NCBI GenBank assembly: GCA_021432635.1
Contig: MU270024.1
Coordinates: forward strand, 434,001-498,000
DNA length: 64,000 bases
Source: Thozetella sp. PMI_491
Taxonomy: Eukaryota; Ascomycota; Sordariomycetes; Chaetosphaeriales; Chaetosphaeriaceae
Reading direction: 5' to 3'
Below, piece by piece: positions 1 to 12,311 of the stretch. Below the pieces are notes generated by a model that saw nothing but the letters and a program-made list of their open reading frames with translations, was not told the DNA's origin and did not search any database. Within the stretch, counting starts at the first letter, position 1; each line of letters starts with the position of its first letter. The position numbers and the translations under genes were made by a program.

Positions 1-919
1 GACGGCTTCCTTAGCAGTCTCCATTTGTGTTCTGACTCGCCATGGGTCCCGGAAGTCAAGGCATCTTATCTGATAGGGGACTACGGAGTCGCGGGAAAGT
101 AAGCAGGGAAGGGAGAGAAAGAAGCGTCACGAGAGTATCGCCTCTGTATGGATCGATCGAACATCAGGGGGTACCCCGTTCCCTGGGGGCGGGCATCCAC
201 ACGCGTAACTGTGTTCACTGCCGGGCCCCGCTGCGCCGAGCGCCGCAACTATTTCTGGGGCTAGTACGGAGCTAGATTACGTGATTATAATACGAAATGG
301 ATCAGATTATGTTTAGATTGTACAGGCAAACACTCACATTACAGTTATAATCCTGGATTGAGAAGCGTCGGCCCTGACTGGGCCCCGTGGAACATTGATG
401 GGGAAGGATTGCTGTGAAACTGGGGAGAAAGCAGTCCAGCGATTGACGTGAATTCACCCCTCTAGACCGACGAGAGTGAGACTAATAGCCGTGGAACGGT
501 GTGGCGTGGCGCTATGGAACAAATTCTCCGTCGGCAGTCGCGGTGGTGCGCTGAAGTTGCAGTGAAACAGACACAGGCCCAAGAAGTCTGTCATCCGATG
601 CTTGCTCTAGGTGGTGCCTTGGCTGATTCTCGCCGCAGAGCTCCCACATAGTCCTGGTTCTTTCGTATCGCAAGAAGCCAGTGTTTGCGTAGGTCCAGCA
701 GCCCGCCTGCTAGTCGCTGAGGGTTGTACAAAGACTTTATTGCCGCTGACTGGAGACGCAGAGGCAATAGGAGCACAAAGTGTTTGTTGAAGTGAAAAGG
801 TGTAGAATGGGCTATTGTCACGAAATCGGGACCTGTAGGACAAACTTGTGAAACAGAAAGTACAACTCAAAGGTCAAGCATCTAGTGCCATGAGCCGGTA
901 GCATATAGCCAATACCAAT
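1..919. other. Intergenic, no gene seen
   Basis: Only short unconvincing frames are present on either strand. I see no recognisable protein, RNA gene or repeat. The right edge is the 3' flank of the SDR gene that ends at 920. Confidence 0.5.
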
Positions 920-1929
920 CTATTCATCATCTGCCAAGTTCAGCAAATTCAATGTATCCTTCCACAGCCTCAGCTCGTTCTCTTGGTTGTACGTGTGTTC
1001 AACATGCCACGCGCCCGCTGGATCGTCCTGCGGTTCCCCAGGCCCCAACGGCGCCTCTGCACAGTTTGACAGGTATTTGCCTCCACGGCCTTCCCATTCT
1101 CTCCCAATCGCCGCCCAAACTGTAGTTGCAGCTCCCTGTTCGGGGCTCTTCCAATATTTGGTGAGGTGCTCATTCTGAAGCAGCCCTTGAACCAGTTCCT
1201 CGGAAAGATAGCGCCCAAGTCCGGTGGCGATAACACCCGGGTGGACGCTTGTCGCATGGACTCCACGACTGCCATAGCGCCGCTCGATCTCGTTGGCCAT
1301 GTAGATGGTGGCAGTTTTGGACTGTGCATATGCAACGAAGGGGTGATGCCGCCCTTCTCGAAACTATAGTTGCCAGTTTCGTTTAGGGCATATCTCCGAT
1401 GCTCCTCAGAGCCAACAACCACGACTCGCGACTGGAAACCCGGTGTAATAGCGGCGATAAGTGCTGGTTTGAGAAGTTGGAAGAGGAGAAAGTGAGAGAG
1501 GTAGTTGGTCGCGAACTGAAGTTCGAAGTTGTCCTTGCTAAGTTGGAGCTCCGGCACGGCCAAAATTCCGGCATTGTTTACGAGGATGCTGATTTGCGTT
1601 GTCTTTGCAAGAATCTCTTTGGCGGCATCTCTAACGCTTTCTAGCGAAGCTTGATCCATAGTAATGAACTCCATCTTCTCTGGATCATACGAATCTCCAA
1701 GCGCGGTGATCGTTTTATTGCGGTTCCTCACTGGCAGGAAGAATCTGAGCCCAGTCTTCGCCAAAGCACGGACTGTCTCCACTCCGATGCCAGAGGAGGA
1801 ACCAGTTACAACAGCCACCTTTCCCACCAATTTTCCTTCCATCTCAGCGTCTTGGACGATTTGATAAGCTGTGGGTCGACTGTCTCCTGCGCCATTTGGC
1901 TCTAAATGAGCTGCCGCATACCGAGACAT
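920..1929 (-). pseudogene. Short-chain dehydrogenase/reductase (retinol-dehydrogenase-like), one-base frameshift
   Basis: An NAD(P)-dependent oxidoreductase of the SDR family with substrate unknown. From the ATG at 1929 the first frame shows the Rossmann motif TGSSSGIG and the NNAG motif. Near 1337-1344 (the run read ACCCCTTC on the coding strand) the frame shifts. The catalytic YAQSK (YxxxK) and the C-terminal half ending at 920 lie in the other frame. The span is 1010 nt, one short of a multiple of three, so one missing base accounts for everything and would give 336 aa. No intron fits at that point. Either the gene is newly broken or the assembly lost a base. The family call is secure; activity is not. 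Confidence 0.85.
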
Positions 1930-2470
1930 AGTAGCAAGTGTCGAGGAGTGGCAACGGATTGTAAAGAGGGGTGCCTGGAAATGTGGAAGACAGAGTGTAT
2001 GCTTTTGAGACGTTATGTGTGTATAGCAACTTTTAATAGCGATATCTAGCAACATTTATATACAAGTATGCTCTCTCCCTCATTGATGGCTTGCCTAGAC
2101 TGAAGAGTTTCCGGCTTGCATTAACTTGACGACTAGCTGACGCTTTTTTGCCTCTTCCGGCTTAGCATTGAAACGATACAACCATACCTAACTCTGCGCT
2201 GACGATAAAAAGCGACCTCCTCCTCCCCCACCTTCATCCGGCTGACCCTTTTTCTCCTTTCTGTGTCTAGTTGATACCCTGGAGATATCTGTCTTTAAAA
2301 GTCCCAACCATCCACCGAGCTGACGCATTTCTTCCTCTTTTGGCAAGTCAAAATTGTTCCATAATTTACTCTTCTATCAGACTGTCGGGATTGCCCCCAG
2401 TCGGTAACCATTTTAATTCCGGTTTCATCTCAAGACAGTGTAATCCTGGCAACGAGAAATCGTGAAAGGA

Positions 2471-3470
2471 ATGGACGTACGAAAGCAACGCAGAAGAACT
2501 CAGAACCTTCTCAATCAGCGAGCCCACAGCAAGTTCTTGACTTTCAACAGTGGCGTCTTAATATCGAGGGATGGCGAGATGCACGAAGCTAACTACTTGG
2601 CCTCTAGGATTGCGCACGAGAGGACAATATGACGTACACAAAGTGACTGGTAAACGCTCGTACAAGATCAATCGCTGGCGCCTAGGAAGCCAGAAGAAAA
2701 CTACAGATAGCCATTCCACTTCGCCAACCCCAACTCAGAACGATTCTAAGGTGCACCTCATCGGCAATGAAAGACCCCAGGATCACCTTCAGCTAGATGT
2801 GCGGCCGAGAAACAATGGCTCTATCTCTCGCGAAATGAGAGCTGAGATAGTTGTTTCTCCGGCACAAGACCACTTACTAACGCTTATACAACATAACGTG
2901 TTACGGGGACTTATGGGTAACAAGCACGCGCTCGCAAGCTTCACAAAACATTTCATTTATGCTACACAAGATAGATATATCGGGCATTCTTATCCTGGCT
3001 TTGCAGCTACCCTACCACTCGCGAACCCAAGCAGCTTCCCCTCGAAGCTCTATCCGACTAAGTCACAGATCGAAACGGTACACTCGACTTGGATCGATTT
3101 TATCCCATTTCCGAGGATGCGAGACAACTTGATCAAGTGGGAAGCATATTTCGACCATGCCGAGCTGGCCCGCGACTTAATCGGCAATCTTGTCGATCCG
3201 GCGTACTTTTGTTGCACGGCCCAGCCTTTGACGCACTTGGAAACCACCACGCGCACCGTTGGGAGGAACCTAAGTGCGAAAGGCGAGCAAGGTTTGCTTC
3301 AGGAAGGATTTATTGTTTGGGATGAACCACAATGTGTAGAAAGTTGGGAGGTTACCCCTGGATTTCTCTGGAAATGGACATGGACACTGGAGGGCTGCCA
3401 GGATTTGATCACGGCCACCAACCATTGGCGACTAAGTCGAGGTGAAGCTCCTCTCGCACTTCCAACTTGA
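2471..3470 (+). CDS. bZIP-type transcription factor with DUF3425 C-terminal domain
   Basis: A probable nuclear regulator. The large second exon (2608-3470) carries the conserved C-terminal region of fungal DUF3425 proteins, including a PFPRMRDNLI segment and WDEP...W motifs. A short upstream frame from the ATG at 2471 encodes RKQRRRTQNLLNQRAHSK, the basic region of a fungal bZIP. Joining them needs an intron of about 2550-2607. A good branch site (GCTAAC) and CTCTAG acceptor are visible, and a donor at 2550 (GTGGCG, weak) gives the right phase and 313 aa. The first exon is therefore inferred; the DUF3425 part is well supported. Targets are unknown. Confidence 0.7.
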
Positions 3471-3657
3471 TCGAACCTTTATATCAAGTCTTCAATGATG
3501 ATTAAAATGCAAATCTTGTGGTCCTCTTAGTTGGTGCCCTCAACGAGAACCTTGAAAGAACAATGTCGATGTTACTGATATAGTATGAAGTGGGAGACTC
3601 TGAGACAGCGGCATAAGTTTTATAATTTCCTTTTTCCCGGCCTAATACAACTCATTT

Positions 3658-6600
3658 TTATGCTAAGAAACTGAAGTCCCGGAGCAATGGTTGTTTTCTG
3701 CGTTCAAACTTTCGCTTTTCCCTCCTCAGGGCCCGATGTGGATGTCTTTGAAACTCCTCTATATTCCCCATTCCCTTTCCAATTTCTCTCTCTTCCATTT
3801 TCTGCGAGGATTGGTCACTATAGCCACCGTCTGTGGAAGACAACGGAACAGCCGTAGGCCGTGCCGTCTCTATTGACACTCTCGAGGATGGGGTAATTGT
3901 TTTTTTATCTGCCTCGAGTTCTGGTCGGTCGGACGTGTGCCTGGATAACGAAGGCAACGTTATCGCAGTTAATGTGGTGGATGTACTCCTCTCCGTCTCA
4001 AGGCCACTATTTTGTACCGAATGGGCGGAAGAACCCACATCGAATAGTTTTCCAGTGTCCCTGATTGAGTCATTGGTAGTCGACAGCGGCACTTCAAGTC
4101 GTCTCAGCTTAGACTCAGCAATTTCTCGAGGACGGGGCTGAGAATCCTCGAGACTCCCTCGGCCCCAGAAAACATTTCCACTGTGACCGAAGACAAAGGC
4201 CCCATTTCCTAGTACTGGTTTCGGATGTCCTGTGGCAATTCGTCGGGTGCTAGACATGGGAAGGAAGCAATGGGCTAGATCAGAATGACGGCCGCCTTTA
4301 CTCGCTTGGGATCGCCATGTTTTCGGGCCAAGATTCCTGCACTCACACCTGCCGGGGGTAGCTGACGCTGGGGCATGCCAGTATAATCCGCGGCAAATCT
4401 CGATTGGCCTCGAATGTGGATTGCCTGTCTCGTCCAGGATAACTGACAAGTCCTCCGCCGCGACGCCGAGGTAACACCGGCCTTGGGGCAGATTATCCCA
4501 GTAGCCACATAGGACACCTTGCTCGGGAGCCGAAGGCACAATCAGCTCCCCAAACCCACGGCCAAGGAGGGTGATGGCGTTAGTCTTCCGGACAAGATCA
4601 ACCCAGCCTTTACCTAATGCATCCAGCGTGGCTTTCTTGTGGTAGAAAGGGCTTGTACCCAGAGCCACGTCCTTGAAGTCCCAACCCTCAAGGTGGCGTC
4701 GGGCGCGGGGCTTGATTATAATGCCATCTTTGGCACTACTCATTGCCTCGTGATCTATTAATTTCTCCATCGTCTCCCACAGTGCTTCCACTCGGTCTTG
4801 GAGACAAAAGTAATTCCTTTTCGGTGGCAAAGAATCCTCGTCCTGCTCGTCGATCTGGTAGAGCTTTAACCTTCTGTTAGACTTGTTCATGAGAAATATG
4901 CTTGCTGATTTCGTGGTATGACCTGGCGTTTCGATAAAATCGTTTTCGGAAGCCATTAAAAGAGGCGCGAAAATATCGCTGCTCTTATTGTACTCTGGGG
5001 AAGCACGTGCTAAGTGCAAAAGTGCCGCCGTGCCATTGACTAGCCAACCTCGTCTGTCAGCCTCATCCCAAAATACTACAAACTTCTTGGAGATCCACTC
5101 GAGTTTCTCTGGATACGTCCCATGAGTCAGCCGAAGCGGCTTATTCCGGGTAGCTATCGTGAACTCTACTCCTCCAGTGATGTTCATACCCCCGGAGATA
5201 CTACACTTCGACAGAACACAAGATGCGTGCGGCCTAGGCAGTCGTGATTTCTCAACAGCGTATGTTGCTTTTTGACTCCCTGTATATTCCCGTTGATCAG
5301 CACCAGCTATGGCCCAAAGTGGGTGAAGCATGGACAAAGCCAGATCTACATACCGGCACGGTACTCAGCGTCCGAGCACCACCCGACAATGTGGCGGCGT
5401 CTGGTTAGATCTGCCAAGGTGACTTGGCTGCTATGGTCGCTCATGGTGTCGAGGTATGATATTCGCCCCTCATCCGGGTCTGCGAGCAGATGCCAAACAA
5501 GTACATCCCCGCATAGTTTCGTGGGAACGAGCATGGCAGCGAAGCCTTTAATAAACATTTTCCCGCCAAAGGAGTTAACACGATGCGTACCGACTAGTTG
5601 TGCCATCACGTTAAGAGGCACCTCTAGACCGGTCTCCGAAATAGGTCGCTTCGGTATGGGGAATCCCTGTGCTATTACTGGAGCGCGGAGCAGTTCATAC
5701 CAACATTGGCAGCTGTCTGATGCGGCAGCCACCTCAGTTGTTAAGAACGATAAGTTGAACACGGCATGGCGGTGGTCTTCCGATCCTGCATTCATCTCTG
5801 GGGCCCTTAGCTCAAAGATTGGTTGGCAAAGAGCTGTTCTGGTTTTCACAGGCGTTGAGAGAGCGGCACCAATCCAAGCAGCCTGCTGGGCTATCTCAAC
5901 TACCGACTCCGCCAGGCCGGAAATATCAATTCGGACCGAACCAAGACGCTGTACAGGGTCCTTGGCGAATTGGAGCTGGAGGATCGTCTTGTCTGGGAAG
6001 GTCACTCTCGCAGTATCTTGTCCATGCTTCACTTTCTTCGCCATATTCTTAATAGCCGACAAGAAAACCTGTGCAGTTCCGGGCCAAGTTTGAGACAGAT
6101 AGAGCGCACAAGGTAAACATTGCGCGTCGGAAGCAGATCCCGTGATTGTGAGAACCTCGCCTAGGTCTTCCAGTGATCCTGACAGGTCACTCTGCTGAGC
6201 AAAGCAGAAAGGATCCCAATTCATCTGGATCAGAACTTTGAATACCTGGGCAGGTACCCTACGGCTCATCACTGGGAATATCGGGAGAGCGCGAAGTATG
6301 GAATTTCGGATGTCAGACATGCAATTCAGCGAGGAGATGGGCGAAAAAAAGGAGCAGGTCTGCTTGCAAGCTCCCCAGCAGCCAAGAATATGCTGTCGAG
6401 GTGAGAACTGCCTGTGTGTAACTCGGAAGGTTGGGCAACTCCAAGCCGAATTGCTCTGTATTGCTCTGGGGGTTTTCGATGGGCTCAAGCATGTCAAGCG
6501 TCTCGGGTTGTCGGTCCGAAGTGTCCTCGTGGTCCTCCATACGTGTCCAAAGAGCCATCTTCTCGGATAAACCCATGTCGATGAATTCCTTTTCTTCGCT

Positions 6601-8401
6601 CTCTTCTTCTTCAGAAGGTTTGACGAATTCTTTCAGACATTCCGCGATAGCACTTACAGAGGTTAGATGACATGTTAAACAAGATATTGAGGAGAAGAAC
6701 GGGCTTGAAGAGCGATGAGAAAATCAAAAGACAGTCTCGGCTTCGATTCTCCCAGGGAGCTACTCACTTTCGTCGATTATAGACAAAAACCTTGATATCC
6801 TGGTGCACCTGATCGGTGGAATCCCGACTAAGCTTGAGAGCGAAAGTTTGCAACCGGCGTGGAAGTGTATTGGTTATTGTCTCCAAGTCCTCTGGGTCGT
6901 GATTGGTGTTTCCGAGGCTGTTGTACAGATTGTGCGCAAGAGCCTTTACATACCCTTCGAATTTGGAATTATATCTCTCGGAGAAGGCAGAATACACGGT
7001 CATGGTATCTTGTGCTAGGGGTGAAACAGTGGGCTGGTGGCCTTCAGAAGACGACGAGTGGCCTTTTTCTGTGTCCCTCTGCTCAGCGGTTGAATTTGTC
7101 TCATGTGCTACCGTCACATCTCCAGTGTCCGGTGCCGTAAAGCAGGCCGAATTTGAGGGAGACCTAGTGGCTGTGGAGGGCTCGCTAGGGTCGAGTTCGT
7201 CCTCATGATAGTCGTTCAAGACGTTGCCATTGTCACACTGACGACCAGCATCAGCCGGTCCGATCGGCGTCCGGTACAGCGTCGATCGATTTGGCTGGGA
7301 AACATGCTGTCCACTGTTATCGATCCTAGTATTTTCGATAGGCTTGTGGATTTCGCGTACCGCTTCATCTTTCGGTGCTCGATCGAGCATAAACGACGGG
7401 GGTTCCGTTGACGATAGATCCTGCAGGGCGGGAAATCCCTCCCTGGTAAACACATAATTCTGAGGAATACCTAGTGAAACGTTTAATATGCCACCGCTTT
7501 GACGTCTATATTCCCTGCTGACTTCTCTCTTGTACGGGTCGTAGTCACGGAGTAAGTAACGATCGTTGTCTTTATCGTATTTGCCATCTGTACCCGCTTC
7601 GGAATAACCCTTTCCCTTCAGTGGCCTACCTAAGTGGTCGCGCCGCGAGGAGTGATCGTCCTGCTGGGGTACTTTGCGTGGCTCCTTCGGTTGGAATGGT
7701 AGATCGAAAGCACTCGGTGGCCATGTAGGCCTCGGCTTTTTCTGCGGTAATTTTTGCTGTAGCGATATTGGTCGATAGAGATCATTGTACCAGGAGGAAG
7801 ATCTGCTAGGAACAGTGCTGCGGGGGCCAGAAGATGGGTGGTAAACAGTTGCCGGATGACCAGCTGCACGGGAGTAGGTTTTTGGTAAAGGGGACAGCAC
7901 ATTAACCGGGCGTGTGGAACGGTCGTCACTCCGGCTGTGGGTCGCTTCCTGCCTTAATATTGCCAGTCGTTCAAGTATTTTCCAATCTGGTTCTTCAGGA
8001 GCTGCAGCAGAGCTAGACTCAAGCCCCCAACGCCTAGCCTCATGGATATCCTCAAAGGCTGGTCCAACATCTCCAAAAGTGGCTGGCATGGTTGTTGACT
8101 GGCCTTGTCTCGTTGTGGTGGCTCCGATGCTGCTTGAAGAATCCTCTATCCTCTCTTCAGCCTTGAGGTCCAGGAAAAGTCCTGGGCCTGGTTCAAATTT
8201 GTCGGTATGGTGAGACTCAAGTTCCTCGTCAAAAAGAGCAAACCAAATCTTCTTAACACTTCCACCGACGATACCAATGGAATCGTCGACCATCTGCTGT
8301 TCATTTAGCGCCGGATCTGCGATTTTACTGTCCAAACCAGTCGCTGACTGTTTTTTTCCACTGCTGGCATGCGCGTCGGATGGCTTGGCCGCGATACCCA
8401 T
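3658..8401 (-). CDS. Very large fungal-specific protein of unknown function, with a T7 frameshift
   Basis: Three exons read as one gene: 8401-6768, 6652-5354 and 5279-3658. Intron 1 (6653-6767) has donor GTGAGT. Intron 2 (5280-5353) has donor GTATGT and acceptor ACAG. Both joins keep phase. Inside exon 2 a run of seven T (plus-strand A at 6344-6350) changes the frame; the joined exons total 4555 nt, exactly one base too many, and dropping one T gives about 1517 aa. The N-terminal third is Ser/Pro/Arg-rich and looks disordered. The C-terminal half resembles a family of large Pezizomycotina hypothetical proteins (segments like GKGWVDLVRKTNAITLLGRG and GAFVFGHS). I know no function for this family. 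It may be intact with a sequencing error, or broken. Confidence 0.7.
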
Positions 8402-9573
8402 TTTGTTGGTCCAGATGGCGTATGAGCCAAAACCCCGGCTCCAGAGACTACTTTAGGCTGACCACGCCGTACAAAGTGGAAAAGACGAACGATAAATAGC
8501 GAGCCAAAGACGCAGTGCTGTCGTCTGACCTCAGCCTGATTGACGGTGAGGAGTTAGCAGCAATGTTGCCCGCGGTAGAATATTCAAATGCGGGATGAAT
8601 CCCGCTATGTCTTAGACAATCTGGATCTCGGTGGGCGTGAGAATCTGGATTGTCTCGAGAGGGTCTTGGATGAGGAGAGCTTGAGGCGATACCACTTGTC
8701 TCAGCAGGGGCTGTTAGGGGGTGAGGGCTTCTTAATATCACTATTCTGGTTCCTAACACATGAAACCACTAAAAGCCCAGGAGAGTAGTGGCCCTACGGA
8801 GAGAATGAGCAAGATGAAGTGTGTTCGGCTTGTTTTATGCCTTAGAGCAAGCTGTTGCATAATCCATGGACAGCCTTAAGCTGGACCTGGAGGGAAGCAG
8901 TGTCTCAGCTGTTGTGCACACTTTGTCCTACAGGTCAAATGCAGCTGACTACCTGTGCAACGCTCTAATTTGGGCCTTGTGCTATGAGAAATGTGCTCTT
9001 TCTGAGCGGTATGCATATATCGGTGGAGGTACAAACATACTACGGGCCGAGTCGGTTATCCTAATGCTCGCCCGATTGGCGGTGAATCTAGAGGTGGAAT
9101 GAATCTTGTGTATAACCCGCTTCCGCGGTACGTACTTCAACACTAATAAGTTGCATAGGACGTAAATCACTATAATGGCAACCTTTGAGAATAATTGTGT
9201 CTGTACACTCATTGCATATGGCACTTTTCTAACTCAGAATACCTATTACTACTGCCTTATAAATGATCGGGCTCACTATAGGCAGCAGCACACAAGAAAG
9301 TATAGTAGAATCGCCATTTAAGCTCTTGGAAACAGAATATCGCTGTTCACTGTGTAGCTCACACATATTTTCGCGCTGTTCTGACAAAGCCACGGTGGCT
9401 CTGAACCTACCTATTAATGATGTAAACGACTTTGTGCTGGACACGCTAGTATAGCTGCTTTGAGACAATCGAGAGTCCCGCTTTAAATTCTAGAGGGGCT
9501 GTCTATTCCCTCCCGTCGGAGCACACGCTGGTAATTCTCAAGGCAAAATTTCTCCCAGCCTGACTTCATTACC
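8402..9573. other. Intergenic, no supported gene
   Basis: Frames on both strands are short and carry no recognisable family. This is the 5' flank of the large minus-strand gene and of the small plus-strand gene at 9574. Confidence 0.4.
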
Positions 9574-9987
9574 ATGGTAACGACACGCTCAACCACGCGA
9601 AGGAGCGTCTCATCGTCGAAAGGTCAACGATCTACATCTAGTCCGCAGAAAACACCGGATGGTCATTACATCATTGTTTCCGGGCGTCGTTGGCGAGCCA
9701 CTGACCCTCTCATCCCGCCATCTGCCCTTGCGGAACTCAAGCACTTCCTCGGCACAGCGCGTGCCGCACTGCGGGGGTCGCAATCCTCCCCAAAGGAATC
9801 ACACCGTGCTCGACAAGCTCGCCGGCGGGTCGCCCTGGCTAAGTTAGGACTTGGGGAGCGCGGCAAGCCCGAGTGGTGGAACGACACTCAAGAAGGGAGG
9901 CGTCAGCGATGGGAGGATGCGGTGGATCAGCTGAGAAAGTTGCCAGACATATCTGGAGCTGAAGGCATGGACTTGCAATCACAATAA
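9574..9987 (+). CDS. Small conserved basic protein (YIIVSGRRWRATDP family)
   Basis: A 137-aa intronless frame with a good start context (ACCATGG). The N-terminal 25 residues are Ser/Thr/Arg-rich. Then comes YIIVSGRRWRATDPLIP, a helical Ala/Arg-rich middle, and LGERGKPEWW near residue 95. From memory this matches a small family found in bacteria and fungi, whose bacterial members are often loosely labelled 'biopolymer transporter Tol'; I would not trust that label as function. No membrane segment or signal peptide is visible. Function unknown; it is likely a real gene because the motif order is conserved. Confidence 0.65.
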   Translation: MVTTRSTTRRSVSSSKGQRSTSSPQKTPDGHYIIVSGRRWRATDPLIPPSALAELKHFLGTARAALRGSQSSPKESHRARQARRRVALAKLGLGERGKPEWWNDTQEGRRQRWEDAVDQLRKLPDISGAEGMDLQSQ

Positions 9988-12145
9988 ATTTCTGCATCTA
10001 CTCTTATCAAACAGCCCCAGAATCTTTGTCAACCGCGGCGGAATTTGGCGTCTTCATAACAGAAGTGCTCCATCACTGCATGCAAGTATATTTGGCGGGG
10101 ATTTTGAGGTGCGCTGATAGAGCCCGGAAGCTGGCCTAGGAACCAGGTATTGTTCACTCCGCCGAGAATGCCCAAAATACAAGAAATTCACCCAAAACCA
10201 AAGGGTTACAGTGACTTGCGCTGGCCGTAGGGCTCAATAGAAGCAGTAGAAGCCAAGGATGCTCAATCCACACGGTGCCAGTCTCCTGCCAAGGAGGGTG
10301 AACGCTCAGTCACAGGAGTATACATAGTCGGCTATCGGTGGCAGTCGACCAATCGATGGAGGCACCAGGGCACCCTAAAAGCTGGGGTTCGGAAGGATTC
10401 ATGCATGTGCTACCTTGGTCTTCCACAATCGTGCTAAACCCCTCTTGCGAAACGTTCCCATGCAGAATAGGACGAACAAAAGGCACGGATACCACGTGGT
10501 TCTCAATGCTACTTTGAATCCAGACAAGATAATGGGGCAGTGGCCTAGCCCGATAGAGTTCTCTGGATAGCGTCGTTCTTCCACCAGCAAGATGCAACTG
10601 GCTGGAGCTTGCATCGGAGCGAAGAGCTTAGGTTCCCGAAATGAGCCCTATTCCGGTCACAGGGTTATGGCTAGCATGAATGCCAACAAGCGCGATTTTA
10701 CGGTGCAGATGTGTTCGCCACTAGCTGGCGCAAAAGAGAAGCCGTGTTTTATCTCGCCGCAGTAGCCCCGCGACGGTGTCGGATAAGGATATGGTCTGAG
10801 ATATTTATGGAGCTAAAAACGCGGTAGGAGAGGGCATATATTGGAGTCTAGTCCGGCTCACTTAGAAAATGTCTCTTGGAGAAGGGGCGGCTATAGCCTA
10901 TATTGGTATGCCGTCAACAGCCGCTACCAGCGTACTTACTACCAGTGTCTGATGGATGGTGCTGGTTTAAGGTTGTGACGACATGCAGAGCACGGCCCGA
11001 ATGCTGACGCCTACCCCGAGGCACGTTACCTTACCGAGACATTAAGACATGTGCATATATAGTATGCTCTGCACATCGGCACTCGGCCCGGCCCACCCTT
11101 GGCATCGCCACGATAGCTTGGTACCCGCATATATAGATATATAGGTATGCCATGCTGTTTTCTAGATATTTCTACCTTCCGCTGTCTTCGCAAGGTGAGG
11201 GGTCGAAAGCGGCCTAGACCCTTACGAAGCCACCACACCCACTCCCGATTCCTGCTCTTGCTTCTTCTGCACCGGCTCGGCGCTATTGTTCCTAATCCCT
11301 GGCTAGTGGCAGTAGTAGCGGCAGGTTTCAAATTTCTGGGCGAGAACGACTTGATGCTCTGTGGCGTTGCCTGCACTCGACTGGGTTGCTCCTGATGGTG
11401 TCGTAGCCGACTGGGATGGATTCGGGGTGGATGATAAGAATTTCTCATAGATAACGTTGTGCGGGAAGAGTTTTGTGCAAACCAGGGTTGCATGCTATCA
11501 CCGACGATCTTCTCCCGAACTCAGAAGCCTCGAAGGGTCTGAGCTTAGGCTAGCGGAATCATCCCGGCCCTCTAGGTCAAGCTGGGACAGGGCCCTGCGT
11601 GATTTAGTGAACATCGACCCCTTCCGTCGCGCTTCGCCGATGTTCGGGTGTCGAAACATGTCGCCCGGCCTGGAAGTGCGTTACCTTGGCCCCCCCTGCG
11701 TCTGCAAGGGAGCGGTTACAGGAGCGGCCTCGGGGGTAGCAGGGGGGAAAACAAGAAAAAGGACAGCACAGAAAGCAGCAGCTAGGCAGTGGGGCTAACC
11801 CAGGCGAGTAAGCGGGCCTTATATTTCATGCCGTTAAGGGAGGGGGGCATCCACCTCCGCAAAGAACGGCTCACTCTGACCAAATTAATCTTGGGGTGCA
11901 TTAGCCCACCGAGCTGACAGTTGCCAAACACCGTCAGCAAGGGGGCTGGGCCACCGGGGCGTTGGTCCGAGCAGGCAACGGCTCACGTGGCCGGGATGGT
12001 CCATGGGCCTAACTTAGAGCCTACAGCCTCGCTCTTCTCCTTCTCTCCCCCGCATCTCTTTCCCCAAAGCAGCAGCCCCTCAGACTCGGCCGATGCGTCT
12101 CGCGCGAATGAAGCATAGGCGATGCCCAATGGCAGCGGCAACAAG
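9988..12145. other. Long gene-poor stretch
   Basis: More than 2 kb without a supported gene. Frames at 10310-10597, 11026-11493 and 11457-11798 lack family resemblance and look like chance. The part near 11640-12120 is GC-rich. Confidence 0.4.
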
Positions 12146-12311
12146 ATGGACCCTTCGGCCCACGATGTGGTCGAGATAGACAATATGGGGTCAGTTGCTC
12201 CGTAGAGGCAGCGTCGCATCCGGTATTTGAATGCGACCGTCCCCACCCGCTCGGGCGAGGTCCCATGGCTGACTCCACACAAGGCACCTCATCCGAGGAC
12301 TCAACATACAG

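Noticed and set aside
8448-8759. 103-codon minus-strand frame upstream of the large gene
   Set aside because: No in-phase splice to 8401 and no family resemblance; the ATG at 8401 is a sufficient start.
11026-11798. Overlapping frames of 113-155 codons on both strands
   Set aside because: No domain resemblance; open frames are expected by chance in GC-rich DNA.
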